From CAXXOK01 sp964497495 (lineage in GTDB: Bacteria; Bacillota; Clostridia; Christensenellales; Aristaeellaceae), in contig CAZCCZ010000011.1 of the NCBI GenBank assembly GCA_964497495.1, positions 1 to 64,000 of the forward strand: DNA of 64,000 nt. The letters are read 5' to 3'. A program made the position numbers and the translations under genes. Positions 1-9,375 of this stretch are shown here, one piece after another. The notes beneath the pieces are model-generated. The model ran no database searches. It was not told the DNA's origin and saw only the letters and a program-made list of their open reading frames with translations. Position 1 is the stretch's first letter, and every line of letters starts with the position of its first letter.

Positions 1-1
1 T

Positions 2-78
2 GCGCCCGTAGCTCAGCTGGATAGAGCGTCAGACTCCGACTCTGAAGGCCATGCGTTCGAACCGCACCGGGCGTACCA
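2..78 (+). tRNA. tRNA-Arg (anticodon CCG)
   Basis: A full cloverleaf can be folded. The acceptor stem is 2-8 with 68-74, the D arm 11-27, the anticodon stem 29-33 with 41-45, and the T arm 51-67 with the TTCGAAC loop. The anticodon loop CTCCGAC places CCG at 36-38, which reads the arginine codon CGG. The discriminator base is A75 and CCA (76-78) is encoded. The T stem has one A-C mismatch at its outer pair and the acceptor has a terminal G-T. Confidence 0.95.
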
Positions 79-80
79 TT

Positions 81-119
81 AAAACCGCCTGAAACATGCC
101 GTTTCAGGCGGTTTTCTTA
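81..119 (+). terminator. Rho-independent terminator of the tRNA
   Basis: A perfect 15-bp stem (81-95 with 101-115) with a 5-nt loop ends in a GGTTTTCTTA tail three bases after the tRNA CCA end. A very similar stem (AAAACCGC..TGAAA / CAGGCGGTTTT) closes the transcript at 42567-42598. Confidence 0.9.
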
Positions 120-193
120 TATGAATATCGGTCACTTATGTCCATTGATGTACGTATATTGACGGGTCGCAGCAGGCAAAACGGTAGGCTAAG

Positions 194-226
194 TAAAAAG
201 CCCCGGCAAGCTTTCGCTTCCGGGGC
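194..226 (-). terminator. Terminator of the leftward sugar operon
   Basis: On the minus strand GCCCCGG and CCGGGGC (220-226 and 200-206) form a stem around a loop that can pair further (AAGC/GCTT), followed by TTTTTAC. It lies about 90 bp past the stop of the BtpA-family gene and ends that long operon. Confidence 0.8.
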
Positions 227-315
227 ATCTTAGGCATCACCGTTATTTCTGGGCCGTACGACAGCCGGTTGGGCAGCGTTTGGCCGCCGGACCCGGCCAT
301 CGGCGGGAAGCGATA

Positions 316-1122
316 TCAGCCGCGCAGGGAGCGTACCTTCTCCATAAACGCACGTACGCGTTCCCCATCCACCTGGTTGCGGAATCGGCCGTCCTTTTTA
401 AAGCTCGTTCCGATAAACGCGCCGTCCGAAACAGGCAGGTAATCCCCGACGTTGTCGATCGTTACGCCCGTGGAGGCAAAGAACACGGCGTTCGGGAAGG
501 CGGAACGGCACTTCTGCAATATTTTCACATCCGGCTTTTGCCCGGCCACATACCCGGCAACGGCATAACCGTCCGGCTGGTCCAGAAAGTCGACCGGCTT
601 AATCACATCCAGAGGGTCGCGGTTCCCCAGATCGGAGGACGACTCCGGCACGAGATAGTAAACGAGTTTAAAATGATCCAACCCCAGGTTGTGCCGCAGG
701 CGGAAGGCTTCGCCCGCCCGGCCGAAGCTGACGCCGTGCGCTTCGGCCCAGGCACCGTGGTATACGCCTCTGGTAAAAACCGCACCGGTCGCGGCGGCCA
801 GTGAAATGCTCGCCAGGGCATCGTTGATGCAGTCGTTGCCGTACGGCAGCCGGATGATCGGTTTTAACGCGCCTATTATATAGGCCATGGCAGCCACCGT
901 CTCGTTAGGCGCCTCGCTAAGATAGGGCAGGCTGTATTCGTTGGAAAACAGCAACCCGTCCACACCGCCGTTCTGCAACGCTTCCACGTCTTCCCGGGCC
1001 ATGCGGATCACCTTGTCCATGCCGCCCCGAGCGTCGTACAGCGGGTCGCCGGGCAAAGGTTGCAAATGCACCAGCGCGATGATCGGTTTACCGGTTTTAA
1101 AAGTCTCTTCCGTCCATTTCAT
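316..1122 (-). CDS. BtpA/SgcQ-family TIM-barrel protein
   Basis: A 268-residue protein of the BtpA/SgcQ family, phosphate-binding TIM-barrel proteins often found in sugar operons. The biochemical role of most members is unknown. Visible family features are the N-terminal strand KPIIALVHLQPLPGDP, a glycine-rich stretch with GGVDGLLFSNE at about 50-62, and a C-terminal phosphate-site-like segment (FASTGVTIDN and DGAFIGTSFKKDG). The start ATG has a GGAGGG ribosome site 6-8 bases upstream. It is the last gene of a minus operon with a GH3 glycosidase, a two-component system, an ABC importer and two epimerases, about 90 bp after the GH3 stop. Family assignment is firm; substrate is not predictable. 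Confidence 0.85.
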   Translation of the reverse strand: MKWTEETFKTGKPIIALVHLQPLPGDPLYDARGGMDKVIRMAREDVEALQNGGVDGLLFSNEYSLPYLSEAPNETVAAMAYIIGALKPIIRLPYGNDCINDALASISLAAATGAVFTRGVYHGAWAEAHGVSFGRAGEAFRLRHNLGLDHFKLVYYLVPESSSDLGNRDPLDVIKPVDFLDQPDGYAVAGYVAGQKPDVKILQKCRSAFPNAVFFASTGVTIDNVGDYLPVSDGAFIGTSFKKDGRFRNQVDGERVRAFMEKVRSLRG

Positions 1123-1214
1123 GATGATGTCCCTCCGTTTTTCTATCGGTCCATATGCCCGATTCGGCGCACAGGCGCATGGAACGATCGTCGTTTTCAG
1201 GCGTTCCGCCGAGG

Positions 1215-3386
1215 TTATACCTCCACCCGGGTCAGGTCTTCGCAGGCCGAAGAGGTGCCGAGGTAAATCTCATAACCGATATTCTCTTCCACCCAGTCCT
1301 GCTTTTGCTCGTCATAATACGCCAGATCGGCCGTTTTTACCGTAAAGCTTACCTTCATGGTCTCTCCGGGTTTGAGCGAAACCCGTCGGAACCCTTTCAA
1401 ATCCTTGATGTGGCGTTCCACCCCGGAGCCCCGATACCCCACGTACAGCTGCACGACTTCCGCGCCCTCGTACGGCCCCGCGTTGGTAAGCGTCGCCTCC
1501 GCGTTGATCGCGCCGTCGTCACGCCACGCCTGAACGTCGCTCAGGGTAAACCGCGTGTAGGAGAGGCCGAAGCCGAAAGGATAGCACACCTTGCAGCCGT
1601 ACCGGTCGGCGGCAAAGTAACCGTGGTAGAAGCCGTACCGTATGCTCTCCACCTGCAGGTCGAAATAGGGCAGGTCCTGCTCGTACTGATAGATGGAAAC
1701 CGGCAGCTTGCCGCTGGGGTTCGCGCGGCCGAACAGGATATCCGCAAGGGCACCGCCGCCCTCCATGCCGGGGTACCACGTGATCAGAACGGCGGCGGCC
1801 CGGTCCTTGAAAGGGGTCACGTCTACCACACTTCCGCCTTGCAATACCACAATCGTGTTCGGGTTGCCCTCGCAGGCGGCGGCAATCATATCCAGCTGCT
1901 GTTCCGGGAGCCCCAGATGTTTGCGGTCACCGCCGACGTGGGTACCTCGGCTGTCCTCAAAATACTCGCCTTCATCCAAATGGGTGAGCCCGGCGCAAAC
2001 CACTACGGCATCCGCCCCTGCGGCACGGCTGCGCACCTCGTCGGCCACGACTCCGCGCGCAAAATCAACCTTCGTATCCCCGGCGGCCGCCCGGCGAATA
2101 CCCGTAAGCACATCCGTCACATACGGGGGAAATACGGCGGAAGAACCCTTGCTGTCCCCGATATCGCCCGTTTTGGCAAGGTCGCCGACAATCAACAGAC
2201 GCCGGCACCGCTCGGGCGAGAGGGGGAGAACGCCGTTGTTTTTCAGCAGTACCATGGATTCCTGCGCTGCGCGCCGGGCCAGCCCAATATGCTTCGGGCA
2301 GGCCACCCTGTCCGGCGGGTACTCCGTTTGATCCCCGCCGATTCCCGCATACTCGATCTTTTTGGCAAGGATACGTACGGCCGCCTCGTCTACGGTCCGC
2401 TCGGGCACGAGGCCGTCACGCACGGCTTCCGTCAGCCGGCGGCCGTAAAACTGGGTGTTGTTCATCTCCAGGTCCAGCCCCGCGTTCGCCGGTTCCACCG
2501 TGCCGCGGATACCGTAGCCGAAGTCCGACATCACGAAGCCCTGGAAACCCCATTCTTCTTTCAGCACGTGGCGCAGAAGGTAGGCGTTGTGGCCGCACCA
2601 CTCCCCGCGGAACCGGTTATATGCGCTCATCACGGCGGCGGCGCCTGCCTGCACGCATCGCCGGAAATGCGGCAGGTAAACTTCCCGAAGGGTCCTTTCG
2701 CTCATCCGCACATCCACAAGAAAACGGGAGTTTTCCATGCTGTTGGCGCAGAAGTGCTTAACGCAGGCCATCATATGCTTTTGCACGCCGCGGATCAGAG
2801 CCGAGCCCATTTCACCCAGCAGATACGGATCTTCCCCATAGGTTTCCTGTGCGCGGCCCCAGCCGGGGTGGCGCAGAAGGTTGACGCACACGCCCCCGAA
2901 CAGGTTCGCACCCTGCGCCCTGCCCTCCACGCCGATCGCCTCGCCGATTTCCTCTTCCAGCTCCGGATCGAAGCTGGCCGCGCGGGCCATGGAAACGGGG
3001 AACGCGGTGGAACCGTAACCCAGCACGACGCCGGTGGGACCGTCCGTAAACTTGATCGCCGGAATGTTCAGCGCCGGATCTTCACCCGCGTAATACGGCG
3101 CGCAGTTATAACGTTCAAACGCGCACTCGCTCTGCGCCGGGGTGTAATCCGCAGACATCTGGTTAACCTTCTGTTCCGTCGTCATGGTTTTCACCAGCGC
3201 TTCGGCCATGCGCCGGGCTTCCGTCGGTCCGGCGCGCAGGCCATTAAACCTCCCCCATTCCGTGTCGATATGGCGGAAAGGGTGCGCCTTCACGGCGTCC
3301 CTGACCTGCGCTTTAAAGGCTTCCTGGCGCGACGGGGGCATAGCGTAAAGCTGGTCGATGTGATCGATCTTGATATACTCAGCCAT
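1215..3386 (-). CDS. Glycoside hydrolase family 3 beta-glycosidase
   Basis: A 723-residue GH3 enzyme without a signal peptide, so probably a cytoplasmic beta-glucosidase or beta-xylosidase acting on imported oligosaccharides. The GH3 N-terminal barrel carries KFTDGPTG (112-119), GRAQETYGEDP (about 177-187), K210-H211 and the nucleophile D288 in VMSDFG. The alpha/beta sandwich follows, then a fibronectin-III-like C-terminal domain (GAEVVQLYVG). I chose ATG at 3386, not the in-frame ATG at 3422, because GGAG lies 6 bases upstream and the start then overlaps the response-regulator stop by a few bases. Translation coupling to the upstream regulator is likely. Substrate is unassigned. Confidence 0.93.
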   Translation of the reverse strand: MAEYIKIDHIDQLYAMPPSRQEAFKAQVRDAVKAHPFRHIDTEWGRFNGLRAGPTEARRMAEALVKTMTTEQKVNQMSADYTPAQSECAFERYNCAPYYAGEDPALNIPAIKFTDGPTGVVLGYGSTAFPVSMARAASFDPELEEEIGEAIGVEGRAQGANLFGGVCVNLLRHPGWGRAQETYGEDPYLLGEMGSALIRGVQKHMMACVKHFCANSMENSRFLVDVRMSERTLREVYLPHFRRCVQAGAAAVMSAYNRFRGEWCGHNAYLLRHVLKEEWGFQGFVMSDFGYGIRGTVEPANAGLDLEMNNTQFYGRRLTEAVRDGLVPERTVDEAAVRILAKKIEYAGIGGDQTEYPPDRVACPKHIGLARRAAQESMVLLKNNGVLPLSPERCRRLLIVGDLAKTGDIGDSKGSSAVFPPYVTDVLTGIRRAAAGDTKVDFARGVVADEVRSRAAGADAVVVCAGLTHLDEGEYFEDSRGTHVGGDRKHLGLPEQQLDMIAAACEGNPNTIVVLQGGSVVDVTPFKDRAAAVLITWYPGMEGGGALADILFGRANPSGKLPVSIYQYEQDLPYFDLQVESIRYGFYHGYFAADRYGCKVCYPFGFGLSYTRFTLSDVQAWRDDGAINAEATLTNAGPYEGAEVVQLYVGYRGSGVERHIKDLKGFRRVSLKPGETMKVSFTVKTADLAYYDEQKQDWVEENIGYEIYLGTSSACEDLTRVEV

Positions 3387-4944
3387 CATTATCTCCGTTC
3401 TGTGCGGTTCGGTGCTGTTCACGATACTGTTTGGGCGACAGGCCCGTTTGCTTCTTAAACGCGAGGGAGAAATAATTGGAATCCCGATACCCTACCAGCT
3501 CCGAAATCTTCCCCATCTTCATGTTGGTGTTCACCAGCAGGTTTTCCGCCTGTTCGATTCGGATCCTGACGATGTAATCGTTGCAGCCTTCCCCCGTTAC
3601 GCTCTTGAACAGCCTTGAAAAGTAGTTCGGTGTTACGTAAAGCTGTTCCGCGATGCTGGCCACCGATATCCCTTCCGCAAGGTGCTCGTGGATCAGCACT
3701 TTCGCTTTGGATACGACGTCGGCTTCGCGGGCGTCCGTTTTTTGAAAAAGGCGTTCGATAAAGCACTCGGTCAGTTGGAAGATATCGTTGCGCTCCGCAT
3801 TCCCTATGGCGACCAGAAAGGAGTCCAGAAGGTTGCCCACGGGGTCGGCCGACTGTTGCGACCGTTGATAATAAAGCGACGTGACGATTTCAAAGCAGCA
3901 CCGGCCGACCGCTTCGGCGGACAGGTTCCAGGCTTTCGCTTTTTCCACGAAAGCGTGATATTTGCCCAAAACGGGGATCGCTGAGTCGCCTTCGGCCATC
4001 ATACCCCGTTTGAAAATTTCGAAGTCACTGCGCCATTCCGGAATATCCGGCTCTTTGCGAGTCTGTTTTTCCCCCCTTCCGTCCTCTCTGCGGCTCTCGC
4101 GTTTCAATTCCATCGCGTCGTTGTAGGAGGCGGCCAGATTCCGGTAACTGCCGACCGTTCCGCCTGCGATCAGCTGCGGCGGAGAGCGCGACTCCATATC
4201 CAGCACGCTGCCGATCTGCCTCAGGCGGGCGGAAAAAGCCTGTACGTCCCGCCCCTTTTTCAGGATCATCACGACGTTGCCGCAGGCGTCGCTGAAAGCG
4301 AACTCCCCTTTGGAAGCGTCCACGAATCCCCCGGCGATCTCGCGGATCTCGTATTCCGCCAGGTTGATGTCGTCCCGGGCGGAAAGCCGCACCGGCGGAA
4401 CCAGCAGCAACACCTTCAGCGGTTCATCGTCCCTAAGCCCGTAACGGGCGAAGAAAGCTTCCGCCTCCTCCCGGGTTACCTTGCCGTGGATCATTCGGCG
4501 AAGCACCTGTTCCACCTTATCGTGGTAGGAAGCGCTGGACAGGGTGGCGAGCACCTTTTGCCGGTTCTCCTCCTCCAGCTGGCGCACCATCTTCTCCAGT
4601 GATTTGATCAGCTCGTCCTCGTCTACGGGCTTCAGGAAAAAATCGTCCACGTGCAGACGCAGGCTGTCGCGAACATATGTAAAATCATCGTACCCCGTCA
4701 GCATGATGATCCGCATGTTCTCCACGTGTTCGCGCGCCAGACGAATCAGTTCCAGCCCGGTCGTCTCCGGCATGTTGATATCGGTAATCATGATTTCCGG
4801 CCTGTTGTCCGCAATCAGGCGAAGCGCCTCCGTGGCGCTTGCCGCCAGGAATACCTGATCGATGCCGATTTTCTCCCATGGGATCGCGTTGCGGATTCCG
4901 AGACGGATCAGCTTTTCGTCATCGACAATAATCGCTTTTCTCAT
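3379..4944 (-). CDS. YesN-type response regulator with AraC DNA-binding domain
   Basis: A 521-residue response regulator. The N-terminal receiver has VDDE at 8-10 and the phospho-acceptor D55 in MITDINMPE. A long middle linker follows, and the C-terminus has two AraC helix-turn-helix units ending in DSNYFSLAFKKQTGLSPKQYRE. The start at 4944 is chosen because GAGGAGG lies 6 bases upstream; an earlier in-frame ATG (4977) lacks a good site. It overlaps the 3' end of the sensor kinase gene, the usual YesM/YesN layout. By analogy it activates the sugar operon it sits in, probably the promoters between 10226 and 10511 (inference). Confidence 0.93.
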   Translation of the reverse strand: MRKAIIVDDEKLIRLGIRNAIPWEKIGIDQVFLAASATEALRLIADNRPEIMITDINMPETTGLELIRLAREHVENMRIIMLTGYDDFTYVRDSLRLHVDDFFLKPVDEDELIKSLEKMVRQLEEENRQKVLATLSSASYHDKVEQVLRRMIHGKVTREEAEAFFARYGLRDDEPLKVLLLVPPVRLSARDDINLAEYEIREIAGGFVDASKGEFAFSDACGNVVMILKKGRDVQAFSARLRQIGSVLDMESRSPPQLIAGGTVGSYRNLAASYNDAMELKRESRREDGRGEKQTRKEPDIPEWRSDFEIFKRGMMAEGDSAIPVLGKYHAFVEKAKAWNLSAEAVGRCCFEIVTSLYYQRSQQSADPVGNLLDSFLVAIGNAERNDIFQLTECFIERLFQKTDAREADVVSKAKVLIHEHLAEGISVASIAEQLYVTPNYFSRLFKSVTGEGCNDYIVRIRIEQAENLLVNTNMKMGKISELVGYRDSNYFSLAFKKQTGLSPKQYREQHRTAQNGDNDG

Positions 4945-6730
4945 GGCGCGCCTCCTCTCCGTCCGCCGTTTCCCCAACGGGCGGCAACGTAACGGTGACC
5001 TTCATGCCGCCGTCGCCGCCGTCCCGCGCGTCGAAATGCAGGCCGTATTCCATACCGAATTCCAGCTGCAACCGTTTATTGACGTTGCTGATGCCGTACC
5101 CGGCGGAAACGTCGGCTCTCTGCAGGGACGCATTCAGGGCCTCCGTTTCCTCCGCGCTCAGGCTTCTCCCCGTGTTCTCCACCGTCAGTTTCAGCACGCC
5201 GTCCTTTTCCAGCGCGGCTATCCTTACGCGGCCGCGCTGTCCGTCGCAGACGCGGATACCGTGGCAAATGGCGTTCTCCACCAGCGGCTGCAGGGTAATT
5301 TTGGGCAGGCGGTAAGCCAGGTAACGCTCCTCCACGTCCACGCCGAACTCTATGATGTGATCGTAGCGCAGGTTTTGAATCGTTACGTAGTTGCGAACGT
5401 GCAGCAGTTCCTGCTCCAGCGGGATGATGTCCTCCCCGTTGCTCAGTACCACCCGGTAGTAAGAGGCAAGCGCCTTCACGATTTCGGAAACCTCGCGGTT
5501 CTGTACGGCCAGCGCCTGCCAGTGTATGCTTTCCAGCGTGTTGTACAGAAAGTGCGGCTGGATTTGGGATTGGAGCGCGGAGAACCGTAACCTTTCAATC
5601 AACGCCCGTTCGTTCTTAATCGTCTCCATGGCGTCTTTCAGCCGCCGCATCATCTTGTTGAAACCCACGGCCACCGTGTGAAAATCCTCCCCCATCTTGT
5701 CCGTGGGCAGGCTGTCGGTCATATTGTCCAGATTGATCCTGTCCATCGCGCCAACCAGGCGGTTCATCGGGTCGTACAGCCGTTTGACGATCTGGAATCC
5801 GGCGATGAAGAAGCCGATCAGCAGGAACGCTACGATCAGTAAAACCAGCATGACGATTTTTACGTTTTCCTTCAGGATATCGTCGTTGTTGATGCACCCG
5901 ACGAGCGTCAGGTTCCACCGGCTGACCTCATGACGAACATAAAGGACCCGGTTGAGAACCACGCTTTGTTCGGCGGCTGCCAGCACGCCGGGCAGGTCTT
6001 TCGCGTTCTGGTCCGCTTCGCCCTGATTGTCGGACAGGAACAGATGGTTTTCACGGTCCAGTAAAAGGATATTGATGTTGAGCCCGCCGTCGGACGGCTC
6101 CGTGCGCGTCAGGAGATCGTAGTTGAAGTTGATGGCCATCACGCCCAGTTGACGGTTCAGGCGGGACGTACTGTAAACGGGCATATACATGGTCAGCGTA
6201 TCGAAGCCGTGGGGAACGATGTCCTCCGCGTACAGCAGGCGCGTATGATAGTGGCCCGTTTCAACGGCGTCCGGGTATTTCTCCATAATGCGCCGTTCCA
6301 TGTTATAAACGGAGTTGGCGGAACGGTAAAAAAGCCGCGTATCGTCACCTTTGCCAAACAGCACGATGGAATCGATGGTGGGGTTTCCGTCGATTACCAG
6401 CTGCAGCAGCGCCCGCAGATCGTTGACCTGTCCGTACCGGCTCACGTTGTCCACGCCCAGGTATTCCTGCACCAGCGGATTCATGGCAATGCCCAGTTCA
6501 AGGTTCAGGATCGTATCCAGCTTGCTTTTGACCGATCGGTTCAGCACTTCGATCTGCTGCAGCGCCAGGTCGCGCCGGTTGGTGATCACGGTCGCCGTGG
6601 TCATGGACAGGGTTACCGCAGTGACGGTCGCGGAGATGACGATAATGGAGATCACAAAGAACATCCATATTTTCTTATCCAGCCTTTTCACCGTCACCAC
6701 GCGTGTGATCTGCTTTAAAATCTTCCCCAT
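4919..6730 (-). CDS. YesM-type sensor histidine kinase
   Basis: A 603-residue membrane sensor kinase. One transmembrane helix (about 21-43) is followed by a roughly 240-residue extracytoplasmic sensor region and a second helix near 291-314. Then come a HAMP-like segment, the phospho-acceptor motif SQIQPHFLYNTLESIHW and an ATPase domain (ITLQPLVENAICHG, then AGYGISNVNKRL). This is the family that senses sugars or loaded binding proteins. ATG at 6730 is chosen because AAGGAGA sits just upstream. The gene lies between the permease gene and its response regulator, so transporter and sensor are probably co-expressed. Confidence 0.93.
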   Translation of the reverse strand: MGKILKQITRVVTVKRLDKKIWMFFVISIIVISATVTAVTLSMTTATVITNRRDLALQQIEVLNRSVKSKLDTILNLELGIAMNPLVQEYLGVDNVSRYGQVNDLRALLQLVIDGNPTIDSIVLFGKGDDTRLFYRSANSVYNMERRIMEKYPDAVETGHYHTRLLYAEDIVPHGFDTLTMYMPVYSTSRLNRQLGVMAINFNYDLLTRTEPSDGGLNINILLLDRENHLFLSDNQGEADQNAKDLPGVLAAAEQSVVLNRVLYVRHEVSRWNLTLVGCINNDDILKENVKIVMLVLLIVAFLLIGFFIAGFQIVKRLYDPMNRLVGAMDRINLDNMTDSLPTDKMGEDFHTVAVGFNKMMRRLKDAMETIKNERALIERLRFSALQSQIQPHFLYNTLESIHWQALAVQNREVSEIVKALASYYRVVLSNGEDIIPLEQELLHVRNYVTIQNLRYDHIIEFGVDVEERYLAYRLPKITLQPLVENAICHGIRVCDGQRGRVRIAALEKDGVLKLTVENTGRSLSAEETEALNASLQRADVSAGYGISNVNKRLQLEFGMEYGLHFDARDGGDGGMKVTVTLPPVGETADGEEARHEKSDYCR

Positions 6731-6775
6731 ACGCTCTCCTTGCCGGCGTTCGTCCCCGGTCATAGGCCGCCTCCG

Positions 6776-7630
6776 CTATCCTTTTACCGCGCCCAACGTC
6801 ATCCCTTCCATCAGTTTATCCTGAAACAGAATAAACAGCGCCAGCATAGGCAGAAAAGAGATCGTCAGCACCGCCATGACCATGGGAGCGTTCATGCTGT
6901 ACCTTCCCTGAAAATCCCAGATCGCCAGGGGAAGCGTACGGCTTCTCAACGATTGCGTAAGCGTATAGGAGAATATGAAATCGTTCCAGATCTCCACGCC
7001 GTTGTAAATGGCAAGCGTTGCCAGGCTCGGCTGAGACAGCGGGAGAATGATCCGGAAAAACGTGGGGATGCGTCCGCAGCCGTCGATCTCGGCTGCTTCC
7101 TCCAGTTCCCTGGGGATGCCTTCCATGAAGCCCGCCAGGATAAAGATGGATATCGGCAGCGCGAAGGCGATATCTGGGCCGATCAGGCTCCAGAGCGTAT
7201 CGTAAGTGCCCGCCGCCTTCGCCATTTTGAAAATGGGAATCAGCGTAACATGTACGGGGATGGACATACAGGCGATGACCATCAGCATCAGAAGACGGTT
7301 CGGCTTGAAATGCAGACGGCTGATGGGATACGCGGCGCAGGCCGAAGCCATCAGCGCGACCGCGACGGAAACCGCGCAGACGATGATACTGTTCCAGAAA
7401 TAAAGCCCGATACCCTTTTGGAAAACCGTGGCGTAATTCCTGACGTAGAAAGATTGCGGCCAGGAGAAAACGCCTTCCGTAAGGATTTCAAACTGTTCCT
7501 TAAAGGAGTTCAACACCATGAAAATGAAGGGAAAAACGGTAATGACCGTCCAGACGGCGGCAAACACGCCGGCAACCGTCCACCAGACGCGGCTGGAAAC
7601 GGAGGAGGGCTTTCGTATCCTTTCCATCAC
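6776..7630 (-). CDS. Carbohydrate ABC transporter permease (MalG/CUT1 type)
   Basis: A 284-residue inner-membrane permease with about six hydrophobic helices. The cytoplasmic EAA loop reads ELEEAAEIDGCGRIPTFFR, the coupling site for the ATPase, and the C-terminus ends in the family-typical DKLMEGMTLGAVKG. It starts immediately after the stop of the partner permease (7631), so the two are coupled. The matching binding protein is not in this operon; the likeliest candidate is the divergent gene at 12086. Confidence 0.93.
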   Translation of the reverse strand: MMERIRKPSSVSSRVWWTVAGVFAAVWTVITVFPFIFMVLNSFKEQFEILTEGVFSWPQSFYVRNYATVFQKGIGLYFWNSIIVCAVSVAVALMASACAAYPISRLHFKPNRLLMLMVIACMSIPVHVTLIPIFKMAKAAGTYDTLWSLIGPDIAFALPISIFILAGFMEGIPRELEEAAEIDGCGRIPTFFRIILPLSQPSLATLAIYNGVEIWNDFIFSYTLTQSLRSRTLPLAIWDFQGRYSMNAPMVMAVLTISFLPMLALFILFQDKLMEGMTLGAVKG

Positions 7631-8533
7631 CTAATCCTCCTTTCTCGTCGTAAGCTTCATCGTCAGCGCCGCGAACAGCGTGATAACGATCAGCATACCG
7701 GACGCCACGGTGGAACCGTAGGACATGTTGAATTCCCGAAACGAGAGCCGGTACATGTAGGTGGCCATCAGCTCGGTGGAGGTTCCCGGCCCGCCGCCGG
7801 TCATCACGTAGATCAGATCGAAGTATTTAAGCGAACCCACCATGGAAAGGATCGCGGCGTTGCGGATATACGGTTTCAGCAGGGGAAGGGCCACAAAAAA
7901 GAAGTACTTCGGTTTGGTCGCCCCGTCGATCATCGAGGCTTCGTACAGGCACTTGTCGATCGTCGAATAGGACGCCAGAAAGAAGATCATATAATAAGGG
8001 ATGAACTGCCAGCAGATAACGCCGATCACCGTAGGCAAGGCCCTCGTATTGCTGCCCAGCAGGTCGATCCGGCCGCCGCCCGTCATCATGGACAGCGTGG
8101 TGAAAATCCCGTCCGTGGTGGAAAGCGCGAACTTGAACAGAAAGCCGACGGCCACGGACGACATCAGCATCGGGATAAACCAAAGGCATTTCAGGGGTTT
8201 CGCCCTGTGGCCCGCGACGTTGAGAAACGTGGCCAGCAGGAGCGCGAAGGGAAGCTGGATCAGGATGGACAACACCATAATTTCAATGTTGTTCAAAAAA
8301 GCTTTCCAAAAAACGCTGTCGGTGATCAACGCCTGCCAATTGCCGAGGCCCATAAACTGCTTTTCGGCGGAAATGCCGTTCCATTTCAGCAAACTGGTGC
8401 CGAAGGAATCGAAGATGGGGTAGACGATAAACGCCAGAAGGATCAATACCGCGGGAAACGTCAGGATTAAAGACGCTCTCCGGTCTTCGGCCCCCAGTTG
8501 GGCGGACAGCGTGGTTGCTTTTTGCCTCTTCAT
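7631..8533 (-). CDS. Carbohydrate ABC transporter permease (MalF/UgpA type)
   Basis: A 300-residue permease with an N-terminal cytoplasmic tail, then six predicted helices. The EAA loop is LYEASMIDGATKPKYFFFVALPLLKP, followed by the conserved MTGGGPGTSTELMATYMYR segment. It forms the heterodimeric channel with the product of 6776-7630. Its ATG overlaps the stop of the upstream epimerase gene (ATGA), which implies translational coupling. Confidence 0.93.
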   Translation of the reverse strand: MKRQKATTLSAQLGAEDRRASLILTFPAVLILLAFIVYPIFDSFGTSLLKWNGISAEKQFMGLGNWQALITDSVFWKAFLNNIEIMVLSILIQLPFALLLATFLNVAGHRAKPLKCLWFIPMLMSSVAVGFLFKFALSTTDGIFTTLSMMTGGGRIDLLGSNTRALPTVIGVICWQFIPYYMIFFLASYSTIDKCLYEASMIDGATKPKYFFFVALPLLKPYIRNAAILSMVGSLKYFDLIYVMTGGGPGTSTELMATYMYRLSFREFNMSYGSTVASGMLIVITLFAALTMKLTTRKED

Positions 8534-9375
8534 TCTTCCTCATCACTCATTTCCATGCGCTTAATTGTTTCGGTCACGATCGTTTCAACGTCGGCCTCGC
8601 ACGTCTCCGCCCGCCGCGTCGCGGGGGCGAACGCGACATGCAGCCGAAGCGGCAGGCCGAGGGCCGTTGCGGTATCCGCGGTAGCCCGGAAACCGGCGGA
8701 AGCCAGCTCGGTACGGCTTAACGTGGCGTCCAGACATACCAGCCGCGGCCCGAAAGTGTTCCGGTACCAGCGGAAACGCTCGCCCCGGGTTTCGGGCAAC
8801 GCCGCGTTCAGCGCCAGGGACAGCGCGCCGGTACCCGCTTCCTCAAAAAGAGCCGCGGCGCTACGGCAGTCCCCGACGACGTTGGTCCCCATATCGTCGG
8901 AAGCCCCCGCAAGCAACCCCACCCCCACGGCTTCCGCCCGGGCCGCAAGCGGCGGGATAACCTCCGCAAGGCAGTGGAAAGCATCCCGCCATCCTTCCTC
9001 CAGGGTATACCACCCCGGATGGACCGACAGGTACTCGGCCCTCAGCGCGGCGGCATCGTCCAGAGAATCCAGATAATAGCGCAAACTTCTTCGGCGTGTT
9101 TCCGCGTTGGTATCGCTCAGGTTGAACGGATACCCGCTCTGTTCCGGCGTGAAGGAGAACACCGAAAGCCCGGCTCCGGCCAGGCGCTTCCGCCAGGCCG
9201 TCAAGGCGGCGCGCCGCGCCGCGCCGTCCCGGCAATCGAACCTTGAGTACAGCGGCGACGCGGCAAGAAAATCCATCCGGCTTATCCCGCACGCCGAATA
9301 CCAGGGCAGCCATGTCTCCGGGTCCATCTTCAGCCCGAAGTCATCGGAAAGGACGACGTTCCCTTCCGCCATCAT
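8530..9375 (-). CDS. Xylose-isomerase-like TIM barrel, metal-site-degenerate paralogue
   Basis: A 281-residue homologue of the adjacent epimerase (9375-10226). Both share an F.PEQ..YP.N block near residue 65, an R.RS..YY block and PGWY. However, the four positions that hold the divalent-metal ligands in the neighbour (E in LEILQP, D in CIDTVP, second H in HVHLID, E in TLEFGA) read A, N, C and H here (LLAGAS, LALNAA, LVCLDA, RLHVAF). I infer a pseudoenzyme or altered chemistry. ATG at 9375 has GGAGG 7 bases upstream and overlaps the preceding stop. ATG 9372 and TTG 9378 are alternatives. Confidence 0.82.
   Translation of the reverse strand: MMAEGNVVLSDDFGLKMDPETWLPWYSACGISRMDFLAASPLYSRFDCRDGAARRAALTAWRKRLAGAGLSVFSFTPEQSGYPFNLSDTNAETRRRSLRYYLDSLDDAAALRAEYLSVHPGWYTLEEGWRDAFHCLAEVIPPLAARAEAVGVGLLAGASDDMGTNVVGDCRSAAALFEEAGTGALSLALNAALPETRGERFRWYRNTFGPRLVCLDATLSRTELASAGFRATADTATALGLPLRLHVAFAPATRRAETCEADVETIVTETIKRMEMSDEEE

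Noticed and set aside
1155..3458. 767-codon plus-strand open frame
   Set aside because: Antisense to the GH3 gene; composition (His/Arg/Val rich, no family match) is that of the complementary strand of a high-G+C gene.
6740..8470. 576-codon plus-strand open frame
   Set aside because: Antisense to two clear permease genes; no protein-like features.
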